From Sulfobacillus thermosulfidooxidans (GTDB lineage: Bacteria; Bacillota; Sulfobacillia; Sulfobacillales; Sulfobacillaceae): DNA of 64,000 nucleotides. The stretch spans positions 1,674,001 through 1,738,000 of the forward strand of contig NZ_LGRO01000001.1 in NCBI RefSeq assembly GCF_001280565.1, in the 5' to 3' direction. A model generated the notes under the pieces. It was not told the origin of the DNA. It saw nothing but the letters and a program-made list of their open reading frames with translations, and ran no database searches. Below are positions 8,633 through 17,854 of this stretch, one piece after another. The number at the start of each line of letters is the position of its first letter. Within the stretch, counting starts at the first letter, position 1. The translations under genes were made by a program, and so were the position numbers.

Positions 8633-9148
8633 TTATAGTGTCAGTAAACTTGTCACAAGAGCATTGGAATCTAAACGGGTCCGTCCCCCTAACGCCGCCA
8701 ATTCAATCAAAAAAGCGAAGCCGACGACGCTCGCTGACAACCGCGCGGCTAAACGGGACGTTGCCGCCACTGTGCCACCCGTTGCCAAAACATCGTCCAC
8801 AATCACAACCCGTTTACCCGCCAAATCAGAATCCCGTTCCACTTCTAATTGGTTTTCTCCATATTCTAACGAATATGTTTCCGATAGAATAGGGGCTGGC
8901 AATTTTCCGGGTTTTCTTACCGGAACGAGTCCAATTTTCAACCGGTCAGCCAGAGGTGCCGCAATTAAAAATCCCCGGGCTTCGGGTGCCATAATGGCAT
9001 CGGGCGCCAGCGGTTTGATACGCTGTTCTAGACCATCCAGCACCTCCTGCCAGGCGTCTTTATGCGCCATTATAGGGAGAACATCCCGAAACAAAATGCC
9101 TGGTTGCGGAAAATCGGGAATCTCTCGTAGCCACTTTGTCCATTCCAC
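8633..9148 (-). CDS. apt: Adenine phosphoribosyltransferase
   Basis: 171 residues, purine salvage enzyme converting adenine and PRPP to AMP. The PRPP loop 'VVIVDDVLATGGT' is at about 113-125, and the APT-typical 'IPDFPQPGILFRDV' and 'EARGFLIAAPLA' segments are present. The start is GTG 9148 with GAGGAGGA upstream. The terminal region is short, as in other bacterial APTs. It sits between recJ and rel as in Bacillus, with a gap of about 25-40 bp to rel. Confidence 0.96.
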   Translation of the reverse strand: MEWTKWLREIPDFPQPGILFRDVLPIMAHKDAWQEVLDGLEQRIKPLAPDAIMAPEARGFLIAAPLADRLKIGLVPVRKPGKLPAPILSETYSLEYGENQLEVERDSDLAGKRVVIVDDVLATGGTVAATSRLAARLSASVVGFAFLIELAALGGRTRLDSNALVTSLLTL

Positions 9149-9274
9149 CGTGATAAATCCTCCTCAACTCACTCGAATTCCGATGCCGGCCGTCCATACC
9201 GTAACATCTTTCCTGATTTCCTAAAGATCTCTCACAAGCCTTCTCATTATATTTCTGCCACCCCTATGGCGTCA

Positions 9275-11587
9275 TCAGTCCTGTGCCCATTCAGCCAAGG
9301 GTTTCTGCCAACTAGCCAAGATTTCTTCCCATTGCGTATGCGCCCTTTGATACGAGGGACTATCATGTAAATCCCGGCGAGTTTGCCCATTCATCCCCGC
9401 CACTAATCCCAATTCTTCGAACACGCGCCTGCCGATAATTAAGGGTCTAAGACCTTGTTGTTCCGCACGCCAAAGGCGCGCCAACGTTTGACGATGGGGA
9501 ACTAGACGCTTAGCCTTTAAGACCACTGGGTCAGGCGATAAACGGGGATCAACCCACATCATGCCTCCTGCTTCGAGCAATGATGCCGCCATGGCCAAAC
9601 AATGTTGGCTAGCTGGCGCGCTGAGCCAAATGATATGATGGGCCCAGTGCCCCATTTCAGGCCATAATCCCCATTGATTGACCACCACGGAGATGCTGGA
9701 TGCAGTCCGTAATTTCTCTTCTTGGACCAGGCGCGTGCCATAATCCCAATGATGATTCCAGCTTACCGCCCCTAACTCGGCAGCCACACGGTGTTGGTCA
9801 GGGGTACTGTTCACAACATAAAGAATTCGCCCCGTAACCGTAGACGGCGCCTGTTCCCATTTTGTGTATGATCTCCAAGCCAGATCCCGTTTTCTCGTGT
9901 TTACCAGTTTATGGACTCGCCACTGGTATTCTTCCCGGCCCTGAAAAAAATTGGGCACCAATTCCCCCACAAACTCCACGGGCATCCCCACCGAAATACT
10001 AAGAGCCACATCGCCTTGATTGAAGCCCACGACCCGCACTGGGCTCCCCTCAAGGGTCATCGCCACATGCTGTTTTTCCTGACCCATAAGACGCAAGCTC
10101 TCTACTTTACCCACTACCGCCAATTGCGGCCGCTCAAACCCATGGCCAAAGGGTTCTAACGTTTTAAACTCGTCGATCACTTGTGGCGTCAAGTCTTCCG
10201 CTTTGATACGGAGATCCACCATTTTGTCAGTAAACTGCTGAGTAAGAATCTCTTCAGGCAAGGACTTCGAAAAGCGCAAAGACAATTCATAGGGATCTTG
10301 CCGCATCAGGCTAAAACCACATGCTCCCACGTGGCCTCCCAATTTCAAAAAGACGTCTCGATGCCTAGCCAAATGATGTAGCAAATGAAGACCAGGAACA
10401 CTCCGGGCCGATCCTTTGCCTTCATCCTGCTCCCATCCAATAATGGCCACCGGGCGTTTGACCAGGTCTTTTATACGGGATGCCACAATCCCAATCACTC
10501 CATGATGCCACTCATCTCCAGCTAATACCACAAAAGGTGGCAGGCCCATTTGATCATAGGATGCCAATTGTTTAAGGGCACTGCGCAAGACCTCCTGCTC
10601 AATATCGCGGCGGAGCTGGTTTTTCTCGCGCAACAAGGCGGCTAAGGGCTCCGCCTCCTCTTGATTTGAGGCTAACAACACAGCCACCGCAGGCGTGGCG
10701 TCGCCCATTCGTCCCGCCGCATTAAGATGAGGCCCCACGAAAAATCCCAAATCATCCACATGAATTTGTTGGCCAGTTTTGATTCGTTCTCCCAATAAAG
10801 CTGAAACTCCTGGGCAAAAACCCATTTGAAGCGCTTGAAGTCCCCGCTGCACGATGATGCGGTTATCTCCCGTTAACGGCACGACATCGGCTACCGTCCC
10901 AATAGCTGCCACAGCATAGGCCCAGGGCGGCACATCGTCATGTAGCAAGGCGCGTAAAATTTGTAACGCGACGCCCACTCCGGAAAATCGGTTGGGATGC
11001 TCCATCCGTTCGGGATTGACAAGGGCTAAAGCCTTAGGAAGAACCGGTGGCAACCCGTGATGATCGGTTATAATTAAGTCAATGCCATATTGGGCAGCTA
11101 AATCGGCTGCATCTTGCGAACTCGATCCACAATCTACGGTAATTAAGACATCGATACCGTCGGCCGCAGCTTGAACCACGGCATCTGGATTGAGTCCGTA
11201 GCCTTCGTCAAATCGGTTAGGAATATAATAATCGACGGATGAAAAGCCTGCCCATAACAATCCTTGATACATGAGAGCAGTCGCACTCACCCCATCGGCA
11301 TCATAATCCCCATAAACACGAACAGATTTGTGATCCCGGCGAATATTTTCAAGCAAGGTCACTGCATTGATCAAATCTGGCAATTGTTCGGGATCTGATA
11401 ATTCACGAGAATCTCCAGTCAGGCGCTGATAGTCTTCTAAAGAACGGATATTCCTTAACCACAAAATCTTAGCTGTCATCTCGGATAATCCGACTTGTTG
11501 TTGAAACAGCAGGAAGCTTTCTTGATCTTCATCTTGCGTCCAGGCCAAACGATAAGGTCGATTTAGATAACGCGTAACATTCACCAA
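9275..11587 (-). CDS. recJ: Single-stranded-DNA-specific exonuclease RecJ
   Basis: 770 residues, DHH-family 5'-3' exonuclease acting in RecF-type recombination and mismatch repair. The DHH motifs are 'DYDADGVSAT' (94-103), 'VDCGSS' (151-156) and 'TDHHGLPP' (174-181). The DHHA1 domain carries 'GGHVGACGFS', followed by an OB fold. The C-terminal ~200 residues are an extra domain of the kind seen in Firmicute RecJ (Bacillus YrvE); its role is not known to me. The start is TTG 11587 or the adjacent GTG 11584; the nearby ATG is out of frame. It sits 11 bp after the cation efflux gene. Confidence 0.93.
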   Translation of the reverse strand: MVNVTRYLNRPYRLAWTQDEDQESFLLFQQQVGLSEMTAKILWLRNIRSLEDYQRLTGDSRELSDPEQLPDLINAVTLLENIRRDHKSVRVYGDYDADGVSATALMYQGLLWAGFSSVDYYIPNRFDEGYGLNPDAVVQAAADGIDVLITVDCGSSSQDAADLAAQYGIDLIITDHHGLPPVLPKALALVNPERMEHPNRFSGVGVALQILRALLHDDVPPWAYAVAAIGTVADVVPLTGDNRIIVQRGLQALQMGFCPGVSALLGERIKTGQQIHVDDLGFFVGPHLNAAGRMGDATPAVAVLLASNQEEAEPLAALLREKNQLRRDIEQEVLRSALKQLASYDQMGLPPFVVLAGDEWHHGVIGIVASRIKDLVKRPVAIIGWEQDEGKGSARSVPGLHLLHHLARHRDVFLKLGGHVGACGFSLMRQDPYELSLRFSKSLPEEILTQQFTDKMVDLRIKAEDLTPQVIDEFKTLEPFGHGFERPQLAVVGKVESLRLMGQEKQHVAMTLEGSPVRVVGFNQGDVALSISVGMPVEFVGELVPNFFQGREEYQWRVHKLVNTRKRDLAWRSYTKWEQAPSTVTGRILYVVNSTPDQHRVAAELGAVSWNHHWDYGTRLVQEEKLRTASSISVVVNQWGLWPEMGHWAHHIIWLSAPASQHCLAMAASLLEAGGMMWVDPRLSPDPVVLKAKRLVPHRQTLARLWRAEQQGLRPLIIGRRVFEELGLVAGMNGQTRRDLHDSPSYQRAHTQWEEILASWQKPLAEWAQD

Positions 11588-11598
11588 TCCATTTCTCG

Positions 11599-12468
11599 TT
11601 AATCGGGATTCACATGCACCATAACATCTTGAATACGAGGCTGCGCCATGACCGCATCTTTCACGCGGTGAGCGATCCGGTGTGCCTCTAATAGCGACAA
11701 ATGACGGTCGACTACAATTTTTAAATCCACCAGCACCTGGGTTCCCGCAACCCGGGTGCGAATTTCATCAATTGTTTTGACCCCAGGCACCTGCAAAGAC
11801 ACCTCGCGAATCGCCTCAACAATCCGAGGGTCCGCCGCCCGGTCCATCAGATCATTGGCGGCTTGAGAGAAAATTTCAATTCCTAGCCAGACAATGAGCA
11901 CGGCAACCGCTAGCGCACCGTAAGAATCAAAATGAGGGATGCCCCATTGGGCTCCTAAAATCGCTGCGGTGGTGATTCCCGAGGAAATGACATCCATCCG
12001 GTTGTCTAATGCCGAGGCCATCAACGAATGGCTTCCGGTCTTCAACGCCATCCGTTTTTGCCGCGCATACATGATCCATTTGACCAACATCACGGCTGCT
12101 GAAACCACTAATGTCAAAATTGTTGGATGCTGGCTAAACGAATGACCGAGTGCTTGAATCGCTCCATTCGCCACCTCAAACCCAGCCAAAATCAAGAGGA
12201 GAGCGACGACCTTTTGAGCCACAGCCTCCGCTTTGGCATGACCATAATTGTGATCTTCGTCAGGGGGAATTCTGGAGACTTTCAAGCCCACGATCACAGC
12301 AATAGACGAGCCGAGATCGGCTCCGGAATGGATTCCATCGGCAATCAATGCCCGGGAATTTCCGACAATCCCGACAATAATTTTTAAGGCCATGAGTAGA
12401 AAATTACCTAGGGCACCCCAGATCGCGCTCTTGGTACTGCTTTGTAGTTCCCCGTCGACATCGACCAC
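11599..12468 (-). CDS. Cation diffusion facilitator (Zn/Fe/Mn efflux)
   Basis: 289 residues with six predicted transmembrane helices in the first ~205 and a cytoplasmic metallochaperone-like domain after. The transport-site signatures are visible: 'DGIHSGAD' (H47xxxD51 in helix 2) and 'ALDNRMDV' (DxxxD in helix 5). The second set reads D-D and not H-D, which points to iron or manganese as well as zinc; metal choice is inference. The C-terminal domain holds 'ISLLEAHRIAHRVKDAV'. GTG start at 12468. Efflux of metals fits a metal-rich acidic habitat. In Bacillus a CDF-like gene also lies near recJ. Confidence 0.88.
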   Translation of the reverse strand: MVDVDGELQSSTKSAIWGALGNFLLMALKIIVGIVGNSRALIADGIHSGADLGSSIAVIVGLKVSRIPPDEDHNYGHAKAEAVAQKVVALLLILAGFEVANGAIQALGHSFSQHPTILTLVVSAAVMLVKWIMYARQKRMALKTGSHSLMASALDNRMDVISSGITTAAILGAQWGIPHFDSYGALAVAVLIVWLGIEIFSQAANDLMDRAADPRIVEAIREVSLQVPGVKTIDEIRTRVAGTQVLVDLKIVVDRHLSLLEAHRIAHRVKDAVMAQPRIQDVMVHVNPD

Positions 12469-12634
12469 GCCACTTCACCCATTTACCAAGAATGTCTTTC
12501 CTATTGTACCATGACATTCTAGGGGCTTTGATCGGGTCCGTAAGAGCACAAGCCCTCCCGAAAAAGTTGTATGATGAGAAACACAGAGATTCCCCGTAGC
12601 ACGCATCCTGATTGTTTATGGATCGATTTCAAGG

Positions 12635-13240
12635 ATGATGACGTATCATCCTATAGGAGGAACATGGGGATTGCCTGAGATATCCGACGAACAATTATTG
12701 CGAGCGATTGCCCAAAAAGATCAACAGGCAATGATGACCTTTTACGACCGGTATTTTGGTAAGGTCAAAGGATTGTGTCATCGGATGATCCAAAACCGGG
12801 AAATCGCCGACGAGACCGTGCAAGATATTTTTTGGACAGTCTGGCAAAATGCGGATAAATATGATGCGCATCGCGCATCCTGTTCAACCTGGTTGCTGGT
12901 AATCGCTCGCAGCCGGTGTATGGATCAATTGCGTAAAATGAAAAATATCCCCGTGGCAGACTCCATCGACGATCTCAGCGATGAATTGGCTGATCCGGAT
13001 AACGAAGTCGTTGAGGATGTGATCCAAAAAATGGGCCAACAATCCCTACAATCGGCCATGACCTTATTGCCTGAAGCCCAGCGCGTCGTATTGACCGATG
13101 TTTACCTTATCGGTTTTTCCGCACCACAAGTCGCACGGGCCCGGGGACTGCCCTTAGGTACTGTGAAAACACGGTTGCGACTGGGTCTCGAAAAGCTTCG
13201 AGACATTCTACGAGAGGAGGTGAGTGATGCTGAACCATAA
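12635..13240 (+). CDS. ECF-type RNA polymerase sigma factor
   Basis: Up to 201 residues. Region 2 spans about 38-104 ('FYDRYFGKVKGLCHRM...ETVQDIFWTVWQNADKYD') and region 4 about 145-195 ('LLPEAQRVVLTDVYLIGFSAPQVARARGLPLGTVKTRL', a helix-turn-helix for the -35 box). Either ATG 12635 or TTG 12671 could be the start. The TTG has GGAGG 10 bases upstream, while the ATG has only a weak AAGG. The stop overlaps the anti-sigma start by 14 bp, so the pair is coupled. The 'GLPLGTVKTRL' and RskA partner suggest the SigK/SigL-like group. Confidence 0.93.
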   Translation: MMTYHPIGGTWGLPEISDEQLLRAIAQKDQQAMMTFYDRYFGKVKGLCHRMIQNREIADETVQDIFWTVWQNADKYDAHRASCSTWLLVIARSRCMDQLRKMKNIPVADSIDDLSDELADPDNEVVEDVIQKMGQQSLQSAMTLLPEAQRVVLTDVYLIGFSAPQVARARGLPLGTVKTRLRLGLEKLRDILREEVSDAEP

Positions 13241-13943
13241 TGATGAAAGCTGGCAAGAGGCGATCGAAAAAACCTTTACCGGGCTCGCCGACGCCGACAC
13301 CCAAAACCGCGTCACTCGTCACCTCAAAGAATGCGAGGCTTGTCAAACCTATTGGCATCAATTAGCTACTTTTGACAGCGAACAGGCATGGAACTCGGTT
13401 GAACCAGATTTCAGCGGTCATGAGACGATGCGGGAAGAATTTTTCGATCGGATACAAGACGATTTAGGGACAAACCACCCCGTACCGTCCCCGGTCAAAT
13501 CTCGCCGGATCATAATGCCGTGGGCGCTGTCTACCGCGGCTGCCGTGATAATAGCCGCTCTTGGCTGGCAATCATATTTTCATACCAAGGAGCGTGCTCA
13601 ACAACTTGATGCTTTAGTTCAAATGATGTCATCATCAGAGCAAATTCACCTGGCTAATGTCTCAGCAAAAGCCAGCACGGTGCTGCTATATGTGCATGGT
13701 CCCAAGACGCTGATTTGGGTCAAGGCATTACCAGCCTTAAAATCGGGAGAAACGTACGAGGGATGGTGGCTCGTTAAGGGCACACCGGTTCCGGCGGGGA
13801 CCTTTGGGACCGGCCCTCACTTTTTACCGCCTAAAAAGCCCGGCGCTAGTGCCTTCGCGATTACCATAGAACCCCAAGGAGGCACAGAAAAACCCACAAC
13901 CCCCATCTTGGTGGCCGCCACATTGCCGACATCACCACATTAA
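13227..13943 (+). CDS. Anti-sigma factor with RskA-type domain
   Basis: 238 residues from ATG 13227, which has AGGAGG 6 bases upstream. The N-terminal cytosolic part carries a zinc anti-sigma motif H-x3-C-x2-C in 'RHLKECEACQTYW' (about 31-43). One transmembrane helix is near residues 95-112 ('MPWALSTAAAVIIAALGW'). The outer C-terminal half fits the RskA (anti-sigma-K) domain, 'LLYVHGPKTLIWVKALPAL...GETYEGWWLV'. It should hold the upstream sigma factor at the membrane until an envelope signal triggers proteolysis. The HxxxCxxC site also permits redox sensing; which applies is unknown. Confidence 0.88.
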   Translation: MLNHNDESWQEAIEKTFTGLADADTQNRVTRHLKECEACQTYWHQLATFDSEQAWNSVEPDFSGHETMREEFFDRIQDDLGTNHPVPSPVKSRRIIMPWALSTAAAVIIAALGWQSYFHTKERAQQLDALVQMMSSSEQIHLANVSAKASTVLLYVHGPKTLIWVKALPALKSGETYEGWWLVKGTPVPAGTFGTGPHFLPPKKPGASAFAITIEPQGGTEKPTTPILVAATLPTSPH

Positions 13944-14265
13944 ACAACGCATTCAAAAATCGCCGGGATAGACGCCAAAAGAGGATCACCCTCTGTATCT
14001 CTTAATACTCAGCCATCTTTTTCGTCCGGACGTGAGGGGGAAGATGGCTTGATTACGTTTGGAAAGGTGCATATGATTAAAGCCGTGTCGCCTTATTTGT
14101 TATGTTGGGCTCAACAATCGCGCGATTTCCTATCAACTCCGAAGACCAGTCTGTTTTGTTTAAGGATGTTTTTATCACGCCTTCGCAATATCCGTAACAC
14201 AAAAGGTGCGCCCTGAGAGAGTCATGAGGGCACACCCGCGAATTCTTTCGTCCATTAATATGGGG
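13944..14265. other. Intergenic stretch with two hairpins
   Basis: No gene seen in 322 bp. A 9-bp stem with a 21-base loop (AGCCATCTT/AAGATGGCT, 14011-14049) lacks a T-run and may be a weak terminator for the sigma operon. A second hairpin (14205-14236) terminates the minus-strand gene that follows. Confidence 0.5.
14201..14236 (-). terminator. Terminator of the DUF2892 gene
   Basis: Stem GGTGcGCCCT/AGGGCaCACC (14205-14214 with 14227-14236), with one mismatch. It is followed on the minus strand by TTTTGTGTT. Confidence 0.65.
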
Positions 14266-14475
14266 TTACTTTCTGATGGGACACGTGCTCACACCAATCA
14301 GTTTATAGAGTGCGCACACACCCGTAATCCCGGTGGTAATGGCTAATGCTGCCACAATTCCAAATACCCAGGTTCCTAGGCTCCCACCCACATGATTAAA
14401 CGCCAAACCCGCCGCAATTAACCCGAGGATCACACGAATAATGCGGTCACTGCGACTCTCGTTAGTTCGAAACAT
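14266..14475 (-). CDS. DUF2892 (YgaP-type) small membrane protein
   Basis: 69 residues with two transmembrane helices (about 12-28 and 33-53), typical of DUF2892, the membrane tail of YgaP rhodaneses found here as a free-standing protein. The family features 'MFRTNESRSDRIIRVILGLIAAGLA' and the final 'ALYKLIGVSTCPI' are clear. The C-terminal cysteine C66 belongs to the conserved 'G.STC' motif. ATG with AGGAGG upstream ('AAGGAGGAATTTA'). It is divergent from the repeat protein; often linked to sulfur metabolism, which suits the supposed host. Confidence 0.8.
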   Translation of the reverse strand: MFRTNESRSDRIIRVILGLIAAGLAFNHVGGSLGTWVFGIVAALAITTGITGVCALYKLIGVSTCPIRK

Positions 14476-14740
14476 GATTAAATTCCTCCTTGTGCGCCAT
14501 GCGCGTTTGCTTGTTGTCTCATTGACACCTTTTCCCTACAAGAAGATGAGTGAAGCCCAATACAGCGCTTTCATTAACAAATACGCAATGACGGCCTTAA
14601 CAGATCTGTGTTGCATTTCATCGGTGCAGCCTAAGCGACTCGAGAGATCTTTTTAGTCGCTCCTTGCGTATCAGAACATGACAGCAGAAATTGCGTCAAA
14701 TACCGGGCCGAACCGCCCTATCAAAAAGGATGATGCATGT

Positions 14741-17197
14741 ATGAAACGTCCCATAAAACTTCTCGCAGCCACATTAGCCGGTACTGTGTTAGCTGGATTA
14801 CCCCTGACTCTCACTTTTGCCCAATCTGCTCCATCCGCCTCTTCCCCTACGTCAACATCAGCTGCCAACCTGCGCGCGGGATTGGATCAGCTTCTTGGAG
14901 AACATGCCGTCATTTTAGAATTGCGGATGCAAGCTTTAGCTCAAGGCAACACGGCCCAATACCAGGCATTGAGCAACATCATGAATCAGGACACTACGGC
15001 CTTAACCAATGCTGTCGCCTCCATTTACGGACAAAAAGGCGGCCAGGAGTTTGAATCGCTATGGAATCAGCACAAATATTTCTTTACCTATGCCAAAGCC
15101 TATGTCGGCGAGCAACAGTCTCAAGCCCTATTAACCCACTACAAAAATGAGTTCGCCCAGTTTATGGCGAAAGCCAATCCTCATTTAAGTGAAAGTACCC
15201 TCTCGACAGTTCTCCAAGATCATATCAATCAAATAACCACGTCGTTTAACGATGCCGAGACGAATCATCCCAATCAGTCATGGTCTCAATTAATAACCGA
15301 CTACAATCTTATGTACACTGCAGGAGGGTATCTGGCTGCCGGCATTGACCAACAATTTCCTGCTCAATTCAAAGACACCAGCACCGTCACGCCCGCTGTG
15401 AACTTGCAAGTCGCCCTTGACCAGTTGCTTGGGGAACACGCAATTGTTTTGGAGCAGGCGATGCAAGCCGATTATGCAGGCAACACTCCGCTATTTAATG
15501 CCTTGATGAAAGTCATGGACGCCAATACCGCGCAATTAACACAAGCGATCACTTCGGTTTATGGCACCCAAGCTGGACAAGAATTCGCAACCTTGTGGAA
15601 CAAGCACGTGTATTTCTTCGATTACGTCAATGCCGTCAAAGCTCACAACATGAGTGCTGAAGAAACCGCGCAATCTCAATTGACCTTCTATAAGAACCAA
15701 TTCGCACAATTTATGGCCAGCGCCAATCCGAACTTCAGTGAATCCACCTTATCGTCTGTCCTTCAAGAACACATTAATCAAATCACCACGGCCTTTAACG
15801 ATTACGTCTCCGGGAATTATTCCGCATCCGAAAGTGAAATGATCCAGGCCTACAATTTGATGTACACGGCAGGTGCCTATTTAGCCCAAGGCATTGTCGC
15901 TCAATTTCCGCAAAAATTTGACAACTCAACAGTCGGCACTCCAGCAGGCAATCTCCGGGTCGCCTTAGACCAATTGCTTGGCGAACACGCCATGATTTTG
16001 GAATTGCGCATGCAAGCGCTCGGATCAGGAAATACCGCACTTTACAACGCTTTAAGCGAAGTTATGAACCAAAACACCCAAGCCTTAACCCAAGCCATTA
16101 CCAGCATTTATGGCAGTGCCGGCGGCCAAGAATTCAAAACGTTATGGGATAAGCACATGTATTTCTTCACTTACGCCCAGGATTATGTCGATGCCGAGCA
16201 CGCTCAATCCCAATTAACGTTTTACAAGAACAAATTTTCGCAATTTATGGCTACTGCCAACCCCAAATTGAGCGAAGCCACATTATCGACAGTTCTACAA
16301 GAACACATCGACCAAATTACTACAGCATTTAATGACTATGAACAGGCAAACTATGCAGCAGCGGACCAAGAATTGGTTGCCGCATATAACTTGATGTTTA
16401 CCGCAGGCGATTACCTCGCAACCGGAATCAGCGGCCAATTCCCCGCTCAATTCCCCACTTCTCCCAATACCGCAGCCTGCAACCTTCAAGCTGGCTTAGA
16501 CCAACTGCTCGGGGAACATGCCTTCATCTTAGAATTGCGGATGCAAGCTCTTAGTGCCCATCAAATGGCGCAATATCAAGCTTTAACGACCATCATGGAC
16601 CAAAACACGCAGGCCTTAACTCAAGCGATTACGAGCATATATGGAGCACAAGCGGGAAAGGAATTTGAAACTCTGTGGAACAAGCACATGTACTTCTTTA
16701 CTTATGAAAATGCTGTGCTCGCAAACAATCCCGCAGCCGCTCAACAAGCCCAGGCAACTTTGACCCACTATAAAAACGTATTTGCTGCCTTTATGGCGGG
16801 CGCAAATCCGAATTTCAGCGAAACTGTGCTCTCCACGGTCCTTCAAACACACATCAACCAAATCAGTCAATCGTGGGTAGACTTTAATCAAGGGAATTAT
16901 TCGGCATCTGATTCCCTCCTAGTCCAAGATTATGGGCTTATGTTTGATGCGGCGCATTATTTAGCATCGGGCATTGTCGCACAATTCCCCCAAAAATTTG
17001 GCGGTGCTCCAGTCCCCGTGACAACCTCAACACCATTACCTGTGATTCCTGCAGCAGACATTAATTTTCACACGACCGCACTGCAACAAGTACAAATTGA
17101 TGGGGAAACCGTCTACTTTCGCGCCAACGAGTATGGAGTCTATTCAGAAAGTTTAAATCCCAACCAAGTCTATAATCCGGCGCAACCGACGATTTAA
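14741..17197 (+). CDS. Secreted protein with four ~180-residue repeats, unknown function
   Basis: 818 residues from ATG 14741, which has AAAGGA 10 bases upstream; a longer reading from 14678 would bury the signal peptide. Residues 1-28 are a signal peptide ('MKRPIKLLAATLAGTVLAG', cleavage near 'TFAQSAPS'). Four tandem repeats follow, with 'LDQLLGEH' at residues 48, 226, 409 and 586. Each repeat keeps a glutamate-histidine pair (GEH), 'ELRMQA' (degenerate in repeat 2), 'W-(N/D)-x-H-x-YFF-x-Y' and 'LQ-x-H-I-(N/D)-Q-I', and is almost wholly helical. A 50-residue C-terminal tail is unrelated to the repeats. I do not recognise the family. Conserved histidines and acidic residues in a helical bundle suggest metal binding, as in hemerythrins or ferritin-like domains. 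There is a single cysteine (repeat 4, 'ACNLQAGL') outside the signal peptide. The neighbouring sigma/anti-sigma pair may regulate it, but this is a guess. Confidence 0.7.
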   Translation: MKRPIKLLAATLAGTVLAGLPLTLTFAQSAPSASSPTSTSAANLRAGLDQLLGEHAVILELRMQALAQGNTAQYQALSNIMNQDTTALTNAVASIYGQKGGQEFESLWNQHKYFFTYAKAYVGEQQSQALLTHYKNEFAQFMAKANPHLSESTLSTVLQDHINQITTSFNDAETNHPNQSWSQLITDYNLMYTAGGYLAAGIDQQFPAQFKDTSTVTPAVNLQVALDQLLGEHAIVLEQAMQADYAGNTPLFNALMKVMDANTAQLTQAITSVYGTQAGQEFATLWNKHVYFFDYVNAVKAHNMSAEETAQSQLTFYKNQFAQFMASANPNFSESTLSSVLQEHINQITTAFNDYVSGNYSASESEMIQAYNLMYTAGAYLAQGIVAQFPQKFDNSTVGTPAGNLRVALDQLLGEHAMILELRMQALGSGNTALYNALSEVMNQNTQALTQAITSIYGSAGGQEFKTLWDKHMYFFTYAQDYVDAEHAQSQLTFYKNKFSQFMATANPKLSEATLSTVLQEHIDQITTAFNDYEQANYAAADQELVAAYNLMFTAGDYLATGISGQFPAQFPTSPNTAACNLQAGLDQLLGEHAFILELRMQALSAHQMAQYQALTTIMDQNTQALTQAITSIYGAQAGKEFETLWNKHMYFFTYENAVLANNPAAAQQAQATLTHYKNVFAAFMAGANPNFSETVLSTVLQTHINQISQSWVDFNQGNYSASDSLLVQDYGLMFDAAHYLASGIVAQFPQKFGGAPVPVTTSTPLPVIPAADINFHTTALQQVQIDGETVYFRANEYGVYSESLNPNQVYNPAQPTI
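14860..17015 (+). repeat. Four in-frame coding repeats of 531-549 bp
   Basis: Repeat starts, taken at the 'LDQLLGEH' codons, are 14882, 15416, 15965 and 16496, giving periods of 534, 549 and 531 bp. Protein identity is high across whole units while codon use differs, so the duplications are not very recent. Confidence 0.9.
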
Positions 17198-17218
17198 ATA
17201 TCCCGATCCTGCTTAATA

Positions 17219-17269
17219 AACGCGCTGTTCTCTGTTGGCAACACGAGACGGCGCGTTCTTTATGTTTTA
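17219..17269 (+). terminator. Terminator of the repeat-protein gene
   Basis: AACGCGC (17219-17225) pairs with GCGCGTT (17251-17257), with an inner TGTT/AACA pairing. A T-rich stretch follows. Confidence 0.7.
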
Positions 17270-17273
17270 CCGA

Positions 17274-17690
17274 TTACCGGGTCAAGGCCAGAAACACTGC
17301 AAGAGCGATGATTGCCAGCATTTTGACAATCCGCACCCGCAACACTTTAGGCACATCCTGACGAAATCCATGCAGACGTGCAGCCGCGTCAAACCCCACG
17401 GTTCCCTGCCACACAATAAACCCTGGAATAGGACTGAGCAAAAGGGATAGCCAAATCAGAATCCATGACTCTTCCAACAGACGTCCCGGGCTCCGCTGAA
17501 CAGGCCTAGGAGGCAGCCAATGATGGAAGAGCCATTCCAACAGCCCAAGAGTTCCTAATTCGGCTAACAACCAGCCGAACGGCCATTTAGGACCCAATTT
17601 AAATATCCATTGGATTCCGAAAACCATGAGCAACCACGGTCCATCCCAAAATAATGATCCGATAGCCGGCAAGGCAAACCACCAAATCAT
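17274..17690 (-). CDS. Small membrane protein, unknown function
   Basis: 138 residues with about four hydrophobic segments: 2-30 (probably two short passes), 40-58, 74-95 and the C-terminal 118-137. 'PPRPVQRSPGRLLEESW' forms a basic loop. No family is recognised. The start is ATG at 17690; upstream 'AGGAGAAGCAGG' offers a ribosome site. It is convergent with the repeat-protein gene. secF ends 165 bp upstream behind a terminator, so it is a separate unit. The coding call rests on hydrophobic pattern, ribosome site and length. Confidence 0.6.
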   Translation of the reverse strand: MIWWFALPAIGSLFWDGPWLLMVFGIQWIFKLGPKWPFGWLLAELGTLGLLEWLFHHWLPPRPVQRSPGRLLEESWILIWLSLLLSPIPGFIVWQGTVGFDAAARLHGFRQDVPKVLRVRIVKMLAIIALAVFLALTR

Positions 17691-17793
17691 CCTGCTTCTC
17701 CTACTTTATGACATTCACGGTTCAAGACCGATTTGAGGATTTTGTGTTAGCATGCCCAGATTTTCCGAATCTTTCCTGGTTGCTCTACGTTTA

Positions 17794-17837
17794 TAAAAAA
17801 TCCCGGCTATCTCCGTACCGCAGGAGATAGTCGGGAT
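17794..17837 (-). terminator. Terminator of secDF
   Basis: Imperfect 15-bp stem (17800-17814 with 17823-17837, one mismatch) and an 8-base loop. On the minus strand it ends in TTTTTT. Confidence 0.88.
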
Positions 17838-17854
17838 ATTCCAACGTGATCCGT

